In this document: positions 55,557-64,000 of the stretch, in pieces
Layout of the letters: each line of letters starts with the position of its first letter
Position numbering within the stretch: the stretch's first letter is position 1
Assembly (NCBI RefSeq): GCF_003086295.3
Contig: NC_092039.1
Coordinates: forward strand, 72,435,649 to 72,499,648
Source of the DNA: Arachis hypogaea
Lineage: Eukaryota > Streptophyta > Magnoliopsida > Fabales > Fabaceae
DNA: 64,000 nt
Direction of reading: 5' to 3'
The notes under the pieces: generated by a model
Database searches by the model: none
Told to the model about the DNA's origin: nothing
Seen by the model: the letters and a program-made list of their open reading frames with translations, nothing else
Translations under genes and position numbers: made by a program

Positions 55557-57875
55557 TTAGTGTGTAGTCCCAACACCAAACTTAGAGTTTGGATATGGGG
55601 TCTTAACACCAAACTTAGAGTTTAGTTGTGGCCTCACAACACCAAACTTAGAGTTTGACTGTGTGGGCTCTTCTTGACTCTGAACTGAGAGAAGTTCTTC
55701 ATGCTTACTCTCTTTTGTCACAGAGGGATGGCCATGTGCCTTAAACACAAGGTAGTCCCCATTCAATTGAAGGACTAATTCACCTCTGTTGACATCTATC
55801 ACAGCTCCTGCTGTGGCTAGGAAAGGTCTTCCAAGGATGATGCAATCATCCTCTTCCTTCCTAGTGTCTAAGATTATGAAATCAGCAGGGATGTAAAGGC
55901 CTTCAACCTTTACTAACACGTCCTCTACTGTCCCATAAGCTTGTCTCAATGACTTATCTGCCAATTGCAATGAGAACAAGGCAGGTTGTACCTCAATGAT
56001 CCCCAGCTTCTCCATTACAGAGAGTGGCATAAGATTTATCCCTGACCCTAGATCACATAGAGCTTTTGCAAAGTTCATGGTGCCAATGGTACAAGGTATT
56101 AAGAACTTGCCAGGATCTTGTTTCTTTTGAGGTAGAGTTTTCTGAATCCAAGTATCTAGTTCACTAATGAGCAAGGGAGGTTCACTTTCCCAAGTCTCAT
56201 TACCAAACAACTTGGCATTCAGCTTCATGATAGCTCCTAAGTATTGAGCAACTTGCTCTCCAGTCACATCTTCATCCTCTTCAGAGGAAGAATAGTCTTC
56301 AGAGCTCATGAATGGCAGAAGGAGATTTAATGGAATCTCTATGGTCTCTATATGAGCCTCAGATTCCTTTGGATCCTTAATAGGAAACTCCTTCTTGCTT
56401 GAAGGACGTCCTAAGAGGTCTTCCGCACTAGGATTTTCGTCCTCCTCCTCCCTGGTGCATTCGGTCACTTTGATTAAATCAATGGCCTTGCACTCTCCTT
56501 TTGGATTCTCTTCTGTATTGCTTGGGAGAATACTGGGAGGAGTTTCAATAACTTTCTTACTCAGCTGGCCCACTTGTGCCTCCAAATTTCTAATGGAGGA
56601 TCTTGTTTCATTCATGAAACTGAAAGTGGCCTTTGACAGATCAGAGACTATATTGGCTAAATTAGAAGTGTTTTGTTCAGAATTCTCTGTCTGTTGCTGA
56701 GAAGATGATGGATATGGCTTACTATTACTCAGCCTATTGCGTCCACCATTGTTAAAGCCTTGTTGAGGCTTTTGTTGATCCTTCCAGGAGAAATTTGGAT
56801 GATTTCTCCATGATGGATTATAGGTGTTTCCATAAGGTTCACCCATGTAATTAACCTCTGCCATGGCAGGGTTTTCAGGATCATAAGCTTCTTCAGAAGC
56901 TGCCTCTCTAGTACTGTTGGATGCATGTTGCAATCCATTCAGATTTTGAGAGATCATGTTGACCTGTTGAGTCAACATTTTGTTCTGAGCCAATATGGCA
57001 TTCAGAGCATCAATTTCAAGAACTCCTTTCTTCTGAGGCATCCCATTATTCACAGAATTCCTCTCAGAGGTATACATGAACTGGTTGTTTGCAACCATGT
57101 CAATGAGTTCTTGAGCCTCTTCAGGCGTTTTCTTCAGGTGAATAGATCCACCTGCAGAATGGTCCAATGACATTTTCGAAAATTCAGAGAGACCATAATA
57201 GAATATATCTAATAGGGTCCATTCTGAAAACATGTCAGATGGACATCTTTTGGTCAGCTGCTTGTATCTTTCCCAAGCTTTATAAAGGGATTCACCATCT
57301 TTTTGTTTGAAGGTTTGAACATCCACTCTCAGCTTGCTCAGCTTTTGAGGAGGAAAGAACTTATCCAAGAAGGCAGTGACCAGCTTATCCCAGGAGTCCA
57401 GGCTATCCTTAGGTTGTGAATCCAACCATATTCTAGCTCTGTCTCTTACAGCAAAAGGGAAAAGCATGAGTCTGTAGACTTCAGGATTAACTCCATTCGT
57501 CTTTACAGTCTCACAGATCTGCAAGAACTCAGTTAAAAACTGATAAGGATCTTCAGATGGAAGTCCATAAAACTTGCAGTTTTGTTGCATTAATGCAACT
57601 AGTTGAGGCTTAAGCTCAAAGTTATTGGCTCCAATGGCAGGAATGGAGATGCTTCTTCCATCAAACTTGGATGTTGGCTTTGTGAAGTCACCAAGCATTC
57701 TCCTTGCATTATTATTATTATTATTTTCGGCTGCCATGTCTTTCTCTTGTTCGAAAATTTCTGAAAGGTTGTTTCTGGATTGTTGTAATTTAGTTTCTCT
57801 TAATTTTCTCTTCAGAGTCCTTTCAGGTTCTGGATCAACTTCAACAAGAGTGCCTTTTTCCCTGTTCCTGCTCAT
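55557..57875 (-). CDS. Element G gag-protease, intact 772-residue ORF
   Basis: Starts MSRNREKGTLVEVDPEPERT at 57875. Gag capsid region about residues 134-230 (YRLMLFPFAVRDRARIWLD ... FFPPQKLSKLRVD ... MFSEWTLLDIFYYGL); later LNAILAQNKMLTQQV and YNPSWRNHPNFSWKDQQ. Protease: ALCDLGSGINLMP with D608-L609-G610 (usual Athila reading is DLGAS; here DLGSG), then ADFIILDTRKE, CIILGRPFLATAGAVIDV and GELVLQL near 700. The ORF ends in three NSKFGV repeats (from 741, 752 and 763). It has no RT, RNase H or integrase. An uninterrupted frame and near-identical LTRs suggest recent activity as a gag-protease donor that relies on RT and integrase from elsewhere. Confidence 0.93.
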   Translation of the reverse strand: MSRNREKGTLVEVDPEPERTLKRKLRETKLQQSRNNLSEIFEQEKDMAAENNNNNNARRMLGDFTKPTSKFDGRSISIPAIGANNFELKPQLVALMQQNCKFYGLPSEDPYQFLTEFLQICETVKTNGVNPEVYRLMLFPFAVRDRARIWLDSQPKDSLDSWDKLVTAFLDKFFPPQKLSKLRVDVQTFKQKDGESLYKAWERYKQLTKRCPSDMFSEWTLLDIFYYGLSEFSKMSLDHSAGGSIHLKKTPEEAQELIDMVANNQFMYTSERNSVNNGMPQKKGVLEIDALNAILAQNKMLTQQVNMISQNLNGLQHASNSTREAASEEAYDPENPAMAEVNYMGEPYGNTYNPSWRNHPNFSWKDQQKPQQGFNNGGRNRLSNSKPYPSSSQQQTENSEQNTSNLANIVSDLSKATFSFMNETRSSIRNLEAQVGQLSKKVIETPPSILPSNTEENPKGECKAIDLIKVTECTREEEDENPSAEDLLGRPSSKKEFPIKDPKESEAHIETIEIPLNLLLPFMSSEDYSSSEEDEDVTGEQVAQYLGAIMKLNAKLFGNETWESEPPLLISELDTWIQKTLPQKKQDPGKFLIPCTIGTMNFAKALCDLGSGINLMPLSVMEKLGIIEVQPALFSLQLADKSLRQAYGTVEDVLVKVEGLYIPADFIILDTRKEEDDCIILGRPFLATAGAVIDVNRGELVLQLNGDYLVFKAHGHPSVTKESKHEELLSVQSQEEPTQSNSKFGVVRPQLNSKFGVKTPYPNSKFGVGTTH

Positions 57876-59384
57876 ATGAAAGAGAAGAAAACAAGAAAAG
57901 AAAGAGGAATCTTCTATGTCACAGTATAGAGATTCCTTTATGTTAGTAGAAGAAAGAAGAGGTAGAAGAATGAAGAGGGAGATTTGGATTTGTGGATGAA
58001 GAGAGGTGAAGAGAAGTGTTAGTAATTAATTAATTAAATAGAAGAAGAGAACAGAAGGGAGAAATTCGAAAATAATTTTTTTTTTGAAAAAGGGTTAGTG
58101 ATTTTCGAAAATCAAAGACAAAATATAATTAAAATTAAAATTTAAAACAAAAAGAATTTTTGAAAAAGAGAGGGAGAATTTTCGAAAATTAGAGAGGGAT
58201 AGGTAGTTAGTTGGTTTTGAAAAAGATAAGAAACAAACAAAAAGTTAGTTAGTTGATTGAAAAAGATTTGAAATCAAATTTGAAAAAGATAAGAAGATAA
58301 GAAGTTAGATAAGACATTTTGAAATCAAATTTGGAAAAGATAAAATAAAAAGATAAGATTAAAAGGATAAGATTTTTAAGAAAAAGATATTTTGAAAAAG
58401 ATTTAATTTTTGAAATTACTTAACTAACAAGAAACTACAAGATAAGATTCTAGAACCTAAAGATTGAACCTTTCTTAACAAGAAAGTAACAAACTTCAAA
58501 TTTTTGAACCAATCACATTAATTGTTAGCTAATTTTCGAAAATTTGATCTAAAGATAAGAAAAAGATTTTGAAAATAATTTGAAAAAGATTTTTGAAATT
58601 TTCGAAAAATAGAAAAAATTGAAAAAGATATAATTTTTGAAAAAGATTTTGAAAAGATAAGATTTTTAAAATTGAAATTTTGACTTGACTTGTAAGAAAC
58701 AACTAATTTTAAAAATTTTTGACCAAGTCAACCCAAAATTTCGAAAATTTGGAGGAAAATAAGGAAAAGATATTTTTTTATTTTTAATAATGAGAGAGAA
58801 AAACAACAAAAATATGCAATGCATGAAATTTTTAGATCAAAACAATGAATGCATGCAAGAATGCTATGAATGTCAAGATGAACACCAAGAACACTTTGAA
58901 GATCATGATGAACATCAAGAACATATTTTTGAAAAATTTTTGATGCAAAGAAAACATGCAAGACACAAAACTTAGAAATTTTTAATGCTTGGAAAATATG
59001 AATGCAAAGATGCACATGAAAAACAAGAAAAGACACAAAACAAGAAATCATCAAGATCAAACAAGAAGACTTGTCAAGAACAACTTGAAGATCATGAAGA
59101 ACACTATGAATGCATGAGATTTTCGAAAAATGCAAGAAAAATTTTAAAAGCATGCAATTGACACCAAACTTAAAATTTGACTCAAGACTGAAACAAGAAA
59201 CACAATATTTTTGATTTTTATGATTTTCTAATTTTTTTTTGTGTTTTTATTAATTTTTTTTTTCGAAAAACATTTTTTTGGAAAAACGAAAAATAAAAGA
59301 AAAATTTTTGAAAAAGATTTTTGAAAAGAAAATTACCTAATCTGAGCAACAAGATGAACCGTCAGTTGTCCATACTCGAACAAT
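57876..59384 (-). other. Element G leader
   Basis: About 1.5 kb, pyrimidine-rich on the element strand with many CTTTTTCAAAA runs and repeated TTTTCGAAAA palindromes (for example about 58104, 58191, 58535, 59118). No credible ORF. Confidence 0.8.
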
Positions 59385-59401
59385 CCCCGGCAACGGCGCC
59401 A
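59385..59401 (-). other. Element G primer-binding site
   Basis: Minus strand TGGCGCCGTTGCCGGGG, perfect for tRNA-Asp, 6 nt inside the LTR. Confidence 0.95.
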
Positions 59402-59407
59402 AAAACT

Positions 59408-61209
59408 TGGTGGACGAAATTGTGATCACTATTCTTTAAGTTGTACTTTTATGAAATTTAAAATTGGCACGAGTGGACACAACTTCGTTCAACTAACCAG
59501 CAAGTGTACTGGGTCGTCCAAGTAATAAACCTTACGTGAGTAAGGGTCGATCCCACAGAGATTGTTGGTATGAATCAAGCTATGGTCACCTTGTAAATCT
59601 CAGTTAGGCAGATCAAATTGGTTTATGGGTTTTTGAAAATAGAAATAAGAAAATAGAAATAATAAAAGGGATAGAATACTTATGCAGATTCATTGGTGGG
59701 AATTTCAGATAAGCGAATGGAGATACTGTATGGCTCAAGGACGCCTGCTCTCCTACTGCTTCAACTCAATCCTTCTTACTCCTTTCCATGGCAAGCTGTG
59801 TATAGGGGTTCACCATCAGCGGTGGCTACTTTCAATTCTCTCGGGAAAATGATCCTATGCGGCTGTCACTCGCATGGCTAATCGTCTGGAGGCATCACCC
59901 ATGGTTGATGGCTACATCCCATCCTCGCAGTGAAAACTACGCTCACGCACTCTGTCACAGCACGGCTAATCACTGGTTGGTTCCTGCGCCTACTGGAATA
60001 GAATCCCTTGATTCTTTTGCGTCTGTCACTAACGCCCAGCACTTGCAAGTTTGAAGCACGTCACAGTCATTCATTACCGGAATCCTACTCGGAATATCAC
60101 AGACGAGGTTAGACTTTCCGGATTCCCAGGATCCTACTCGGAATACCACAGACAAGGTGAGACTTTCCGGATCCTCATAAATGCCGCCATCTATCTAGCT
60201 TATACCACGAAGATTCTGTTGGGGAATCTAAGAGATACACATTCAAGCTCGGTTGCATGTAGAATGGAAGTGGTTGTCAATCACGTGCGTTCATAAGTGA
60301 GAATGATAATGAGGGTTACTTATCATCACATTCATCATGTTCTTGGGTACGAATGAATATCTTGGAATAAGAATAAGAGAGATTTGAATAAAAGATAATA
60401 GAATTGCATTAATACTTGAGGTACAGCAGAGCTCCACACCCTTAATCTATGGTGTGCAGAAACTCCACCGTTGAAAATACATAAGTAAAAGGTTCAGGCA
60501 TGGCCGAATGGCCAGCCCCCATGTTCTAAGAACTATGCGTTCAAAGATCTGATCCTAAGATCTTAAAGTGATCAAAAGATATCTAATACAATAGATAAAT
60601 GTTCTATTTATAATAAACTAGCTCCTAGGGTTTACATGAGTAAGTAATTGATGCATAAATCCACTTCCGGGGCCCACTTGGTGTATGCTTGGGCTGAGCT
60701 TGATCAATCCACGAGCTAAGGCTTCTCTTGGAGTTGAACTCCGAGTTATGACTTGTTTTGGGCGTTCAACTCCGGATCATGACGTTTTTCTGGCGTTTAA
60801 CTCCAGACAGCAGCATGTACTTGGCGTTCAACGCCAAGTTACGTCGTCAATCTCCGAATAAAGTATGAACTATTATATATTGCTGGAAAGCCCTGGATGT
60901 CTACTTTCCAACGCCGTTGAGAGCGCGCCAATTAGAGTTCTGTAGCTCCAGAAAATCCATTTCGAGTGCAGGGAGGTCAGATTCCAACAGCATCAGCAGT
61001 CCTTTTGTCAGCCTTTTTCAGTTTTGCTCAAGTCCCTCAATTTCAGCCAGAATTTACCTGAAATCACAGAAAAACACACAAACTCATAGTAAAGTCCAGA
61101 AATGTGAATTTAACATAAAAACTAATAAAAACATCCCTAAAAGTAGCTCAAACTTACTAAAAACTACCTAAAAACAATGCCAAAAAGTGTATAAAATATC
61201 CGCTCATCA
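59408..61209 (-). repeat. 5' LTR of element G
   Basis: 1,802 bp, plus strand TGGTGGACG ... CGCTCATCA, then AAGGA. TATAAATA (minus strand, 60605-60612) is the likely TATA box; U5 hairpin at 59530-59545. Confidence 0.96.
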
Positions 61210-61214
61210 AAGGA

Positions 61215-61747
61215 CTTGAGATCTAGACTTGTTTTCTAGTCTCTTCCACTCCTGAGATCTTCAACATCCTTTTAATTGCTGCAAATTAAGCATTGCTTTT
61301 CTGTTTTTAAATTCTTCAAGGCATTTTACTCTTTTGCTTAAGATCTACTGCAATTCAATTCATCTTTAGTTCTTCTGTTTATTGCAATTTATTTTCTCTT
61401 GTTTAATTTCTGAAATTCCAGCACCCACTCTCCTTTATATTTGATGTAATTTATATTTCTTGTCATTTAAGATTCTTGCAATTTACATTTCTTGCTCTTT
61501 AAGTTACTTGCCAATTTACATTCTGCAACTTTAAATTCATTGTCATTTACTTTCTGTTAGCTACAATTTCACACAATTCACTCAATGTTAGCTTGACTAA
61601 ACTAATCACCCACTAAAATTGCTTGATCCATCAATCCATGTGGGATCGACCTCACTCTAAGTGAGTTATTACTACTTGATGCGACCCGGTACACTTGCCG
61701 GTTGGATATGTGTGTTGGAAATTCATTTTTCCACAAAAACACCATCA
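61215..61747 (+). repeat. 3' LTR of element F, right part
   Basis: Resumes the F LTR with CTTGAGATCTAG and ends CACCATCA, followed by ACCAT. Together with 50125-51495 it makes 1,904 bp. Confidence 0.96.
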
Positions 61748-61752
61748 ACCAT

Positions 61753-62027
61753 TTCTAGCTACTGCTAGAGCCATCATTGATGTGCAAAAAGGGGAACTAG
61801 TCTTGAGATTGCATGAAGAGAAAATGGTCTTCAACGTCTTTAAAACAATGAGTTACCCCAAAGAATCCATAGGAGAATGCATGCTGGTAGACACCACGGA
61901 ACAGATAATTCAAGAAGTCATGGAAGAAGAACAATGTGGAGAAAGCATTGAGCTGTAACAAGCACCAGATGGAGAACTACCACAAGCAACCATGAGGAAC
62001 TCAATCATGCTAACTACCACAGACAAC
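61753..62027 (+). pseudogene. Element D protease end
   Basis: In frame with 45194: FLATARAIIDVQKGELVLRL then HEEKMVFNVFKTMSYPKES. TAA at 61956-61958 interrupts; the frame continues QAPDGELPQATMRNS to the insertion of H. This is the flap-to-C-terminus part of the retroviral-type protease and the start of the protease-RT linker. Confidence 0.92.
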
Positions 62028-63740
62028 TGATGAGCGGATAATTTATACGCTTTTTGGCATTGTTTTTAGATAGTTTTTAGTATAATCTAGCTATTTTTAG
62101 GGATGTTTTCATTAGTTTTTATGCTAAATTCACATTTCTGGACCTTACTATGAGTTTGTGTATTTTTTTGTGATTTCAGGTAATTTCTGGCTGAAATTGA
62201 GGGACCTGAGCAAAACTCTGATAAAAGGCTGACAAAGGACTGCTGATGCTGTTGGATTCTGACCTCCATGAACTCGAAATGAATTTTCTGGATCTATACA
62301 ACTCCAAATGGCGCGATTTCAACGGCGTTGGAAAGTAGACATCCAGAGCTTTCTAGAAATATATAATAGTCTATACTTTATTCGTGATTAAACGACGTAA
62401 ACTGGCGCTCAACGCCAGTTCCATGCTGCATTCTGGAGTCAAACGCCAGAAACACGTCACGAACCAGAGTTGAACGCCAAAAACATGTTACAACTTGGCG
62501 TTCAACTCCAATAGAAGCCTCAGCTCATGTAAAGCTCAAGCTTAGCCCAAGCACGCACCAAGTGGGCCCCAGAAGTTGATTTCTGCATCAATTACTTATT
62601 TCTGTAAACCCTAGTAGCTAGTCTAGTATAAATAGGACCTTTTACTATTGTATTTTCATCTGGGATTGTATTTTTGATCCTGTGATCACGTTTTAGGGGC
62701 TGGCCATTCAGCCATGCCTGAACCTTCATTACTTATGTATTTTCAATGGTGGAGTCTCTACACACCATAGATTAAGGGTGTGGAGCTCTGTTGTACCTCA
62801 AGTTTTAATGCAATTACTACTATTTTCTATTCAATTTTATTTATTCTTGTTCTAAGATACCATTCGTACTTCAACCTGATGGATGTGATGATCCGTGACA
62901 CTCATCATCATCCGTCCCTATGAACGCGTGCCTGACAACCACTTCCGTTCTACAAGCGAAAGCTAGAGTGTGTATCTCTTGTATTCCTGATGCACGATGC
63001 ATGGTTGCCCTTGCCTGACAACCGAGCCTTCCATTCCGTGAGATCAGAGTCTTCGTGGTATAAGCTAGAATTGATGGTGGTATTCATGAGAATCAGGAAA
63101 GTCTAAACCTTGTCTGTGGTATTCCGAGTAAGATTCTGGGATTGAATGACTGTGATGAGCTTCAAACTCGCGATTGTTGGGCATGATGACAAACACAAAA
63201 GAATCAAGGGATTCTATTCCGACATGATCGAGAACCGACAGATGATTAGCCGTGCCGTGACAGAGCATTTGGACCTTTTTCACTGAGAGGATGGGATGTA
63301 GCCATTGACAACGGTGATGCCCTACATACAGCTTGCCATGGAAAGAAGTAAGAAGGATTGGATGAAGGCAATAGGAAAGTAGAGATTCAGAAGGAGCACA
63401 GCATCTTCATACGCTTATCTGAAATTTCCATCGATGATCTACATAAGTATTTCTATCTTTATTTTCAGTTTATTTATTATTATTATTCGAAAACTCCATA
63501 ACCATTTATTATCCGCCTGACCGAGATTTACAAGATGACCATAGCTTGCTTCATACCAACAATCTCTGTGGGATCGACCCTTACTCACGTAAGGTTTATT
63601 ACTTGTACACTTGCTGGTTAGTTGAGCGAAGTTGTGAAATTATGTTTAGACCATGGTATTGAGCACCAAGTTTTTGGGGCCATTACCTGGGAATCAATTT
63701 TGAACAACAATTTGAGTATGAATCACAATTTCGTCCACCA
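62028..63740 (+). repeat. 5' LTR of element H
   Basis: 1,713 bp, ends TCGTCCACCA as in G. GGCGTT-type palindromes 62403-62512, TATAAATA at 62627-62634, U5 hairpin CCTTAC-TCAC-GTAAGG at 63579-63594. It includes a decayed extra copy of the LTR-end/primer-site segment at 63664-63708. Confidence 0.92.
62627..62634 (+). promoter_or_regulatory. Probable TATA box of H LTR
   Basis: TATAAATA in TAGTATAAATAGGACC; the same place as in G, and TATTAATAGGACC in B. Confidence 0.55.
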
Positions 63741-64000
63741 AGTTTTTGGCGTCGTTGCCGGGGATTGTTGAGTTTGGACAACTGACAGTTCATCTTGTTG
63801 CTCAGATTAGGTAATTTTCTTTTTGTTTTAATTTCAAATTTTTTTTTTCAAAAAAAAAGTATTTCTCATCTGTTTTCGAAAATTATTCTAAATTTTTAAG
63901 AATGAATTCTAGTGTTTCATGAAGCATGTTGAAGCCTGGCTGGCTGTAAAGCCATATCCAAATTCTTTTGGATTGAGGCTTCCAACCATCAGCATAGAGG
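63741..64000 (+). other. Element H primer site and leader start
   Basis: TGGCGTCGTTGCCGGGG at 63746-63762 (one mismatch to tRNA-Asp), then GTTTGGACAACTGACAGTTC as in A, B and G leaders, TTTTCGAAAATT at about 63874, and a TGGCT-GGCTGTAA-AGCCA hairpin near 63940. No ORF yet. Confidence 0.88.

Larger units (their letters stand above)
51496..61209 (-). mobile_element. Element G: gag-protease-only Athila-like retrotransposon
   Basis: 9,714 bp, TSD AAGGA (51491-51495 and 61210-61214). LTRs 51496-53299 and 59408-61209 are nearly identical, so this is among the youngest insertions. Minus-strand order: primer site, long pyrimidine-rich leader, intact gag-protease ORF, SL1, palindrome array, SL2, ORF2 remnant with a tRNA-like sequence, SL4, terminal hairpin, polypurine motif. 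RT, RNase H and integrase are absent. Confidence 0.97.
45195..61747 (+). mobile_element. Element F: non-autonomous LTR retrotransposon, 3' LTR split by G
   Basis: TSD ACCAT (45190-45194 and 61748-61752). Excision restores GRP-FLATARA in D. 5' LTR 45195-47097 (1,903 bp); 3' LTR 50125-51495 plus 61215-61747 (1,904 bp). Internal region of about 3.0 kb: primer site, 359-codon ORF, repeated AAGTTTGGTGT motifs, SL2, SL4-like hairpins, terminal hairpin and polypurine motif. No gag or pol. The LTRs differ at only a few positions, so it is a relatively young insertion. Confidence 0.97.
21849..64000 (+). mobile_element. Element D: Athila-like retrotransposon, host of C, E, F and H (runs off window)
   Basis: Own pieces: 21849-22040, 30802-34742, 44354-45194 and 61753-62027. 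The 5' LTR start (TGATGACTGCACATC) was placed by alignment to the F LTR start (TGATGACATGTCATC). The left flank CTGAC (21844-21848) is the presumed TSD; its partner is outside. 5' LTR, primer site, gag and protease are present. Pol beyond protease and the 3' LTR would lie right of H. Five nonsense codons in gag-protease make it dead. Confidence 0.9.
62028..64000 (+). mobile_element. Element H: Athila-like retrotransposon, 5' end only
   Basis: Starts TGATGAGCGG inside D; the presumed TSD is ACAAC (62023-62027), with its partner outside the window. 5' LTR, primer site and the first 240 bp of leader are present. The LTR matches the B and G group. Confidence 0.92.

Overview
The window is eukaryotic plant DNA and, as far as I can read it, contains no host gene. 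Every base falls inside LTR retrotransposons nested in one another. The base composition, the Athila-like gag-pol proteins and above all the arrays built on GGCGTTTAACGCC point to a legume. From memory such arrays are typical of peanut (Arachis), but I could not run a search, so the species is an inference.

I can resolve eleven insertions. I call them T, A, B, S, D, C, E, F' (a solo LTR), F, G and H. Eight have a perfect 5-bp target-site duplication that I read directly: A GAAAG, B CACAG, S GGCTC, C CGTGC, E ATGCT, F' ACCCA, F ACCAT, G AAGGA. Removing each insertion with one TSD copy restores an open reading frame or a known sequence in the host element, which proves the nesting. T (Tat clade, + strand; 1-21, 18826-20061, 21652-21848) is the oldest layer. 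It was hit by A (- strand, 22-18820), by solo LTR S (20062-21646) and by D (+ strand, from 21849 past the window end). A contains B (+ strand, 1936-13375). D carries C in its 5' LTR (- strand, 22041-30796), E in gag (+ strand, 34743-44348), F in its protease (+ strand, 45195-61747) and H (+ strand, from 62028). E contains F' (38240-40275). G (- strand, 51496-61209) sits in the 3' LTR of F.

Coding capacity: B has full-length gag-protease-RT-RNase H-integrase (3929-8932) plus a second ORF (9821-10951), inactivated by four in-frame stops. A keeps only integrase and ORF2 remnants. G has an intact 772-residue gag-protease ORF and nothing else of pol. D has a broken gag-protease. C and E encode homologous proteins of about 500 residues that resemble neither gag nor pol. 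F encodes a third, 359-residue protein. All primer sites readable here match the 3' end of tRNA-Asp (TGGCGCCGTTGCCGGGG and variants).

The most interesting signal is a set of short stem-loops and GC palindromes that recurs, in the same order, in families whose proteins differ. They are a U3 hairpin, a U5 hairpin, a stem-loop just after the first ORF, a family-specific GC-palindrome array, and a tetraloop hairpin plus AAGTTTGG-type polypurine motif that occurs twice per element (once internally, once at the 3' LTR). Several stems show compensatory base changes between families.
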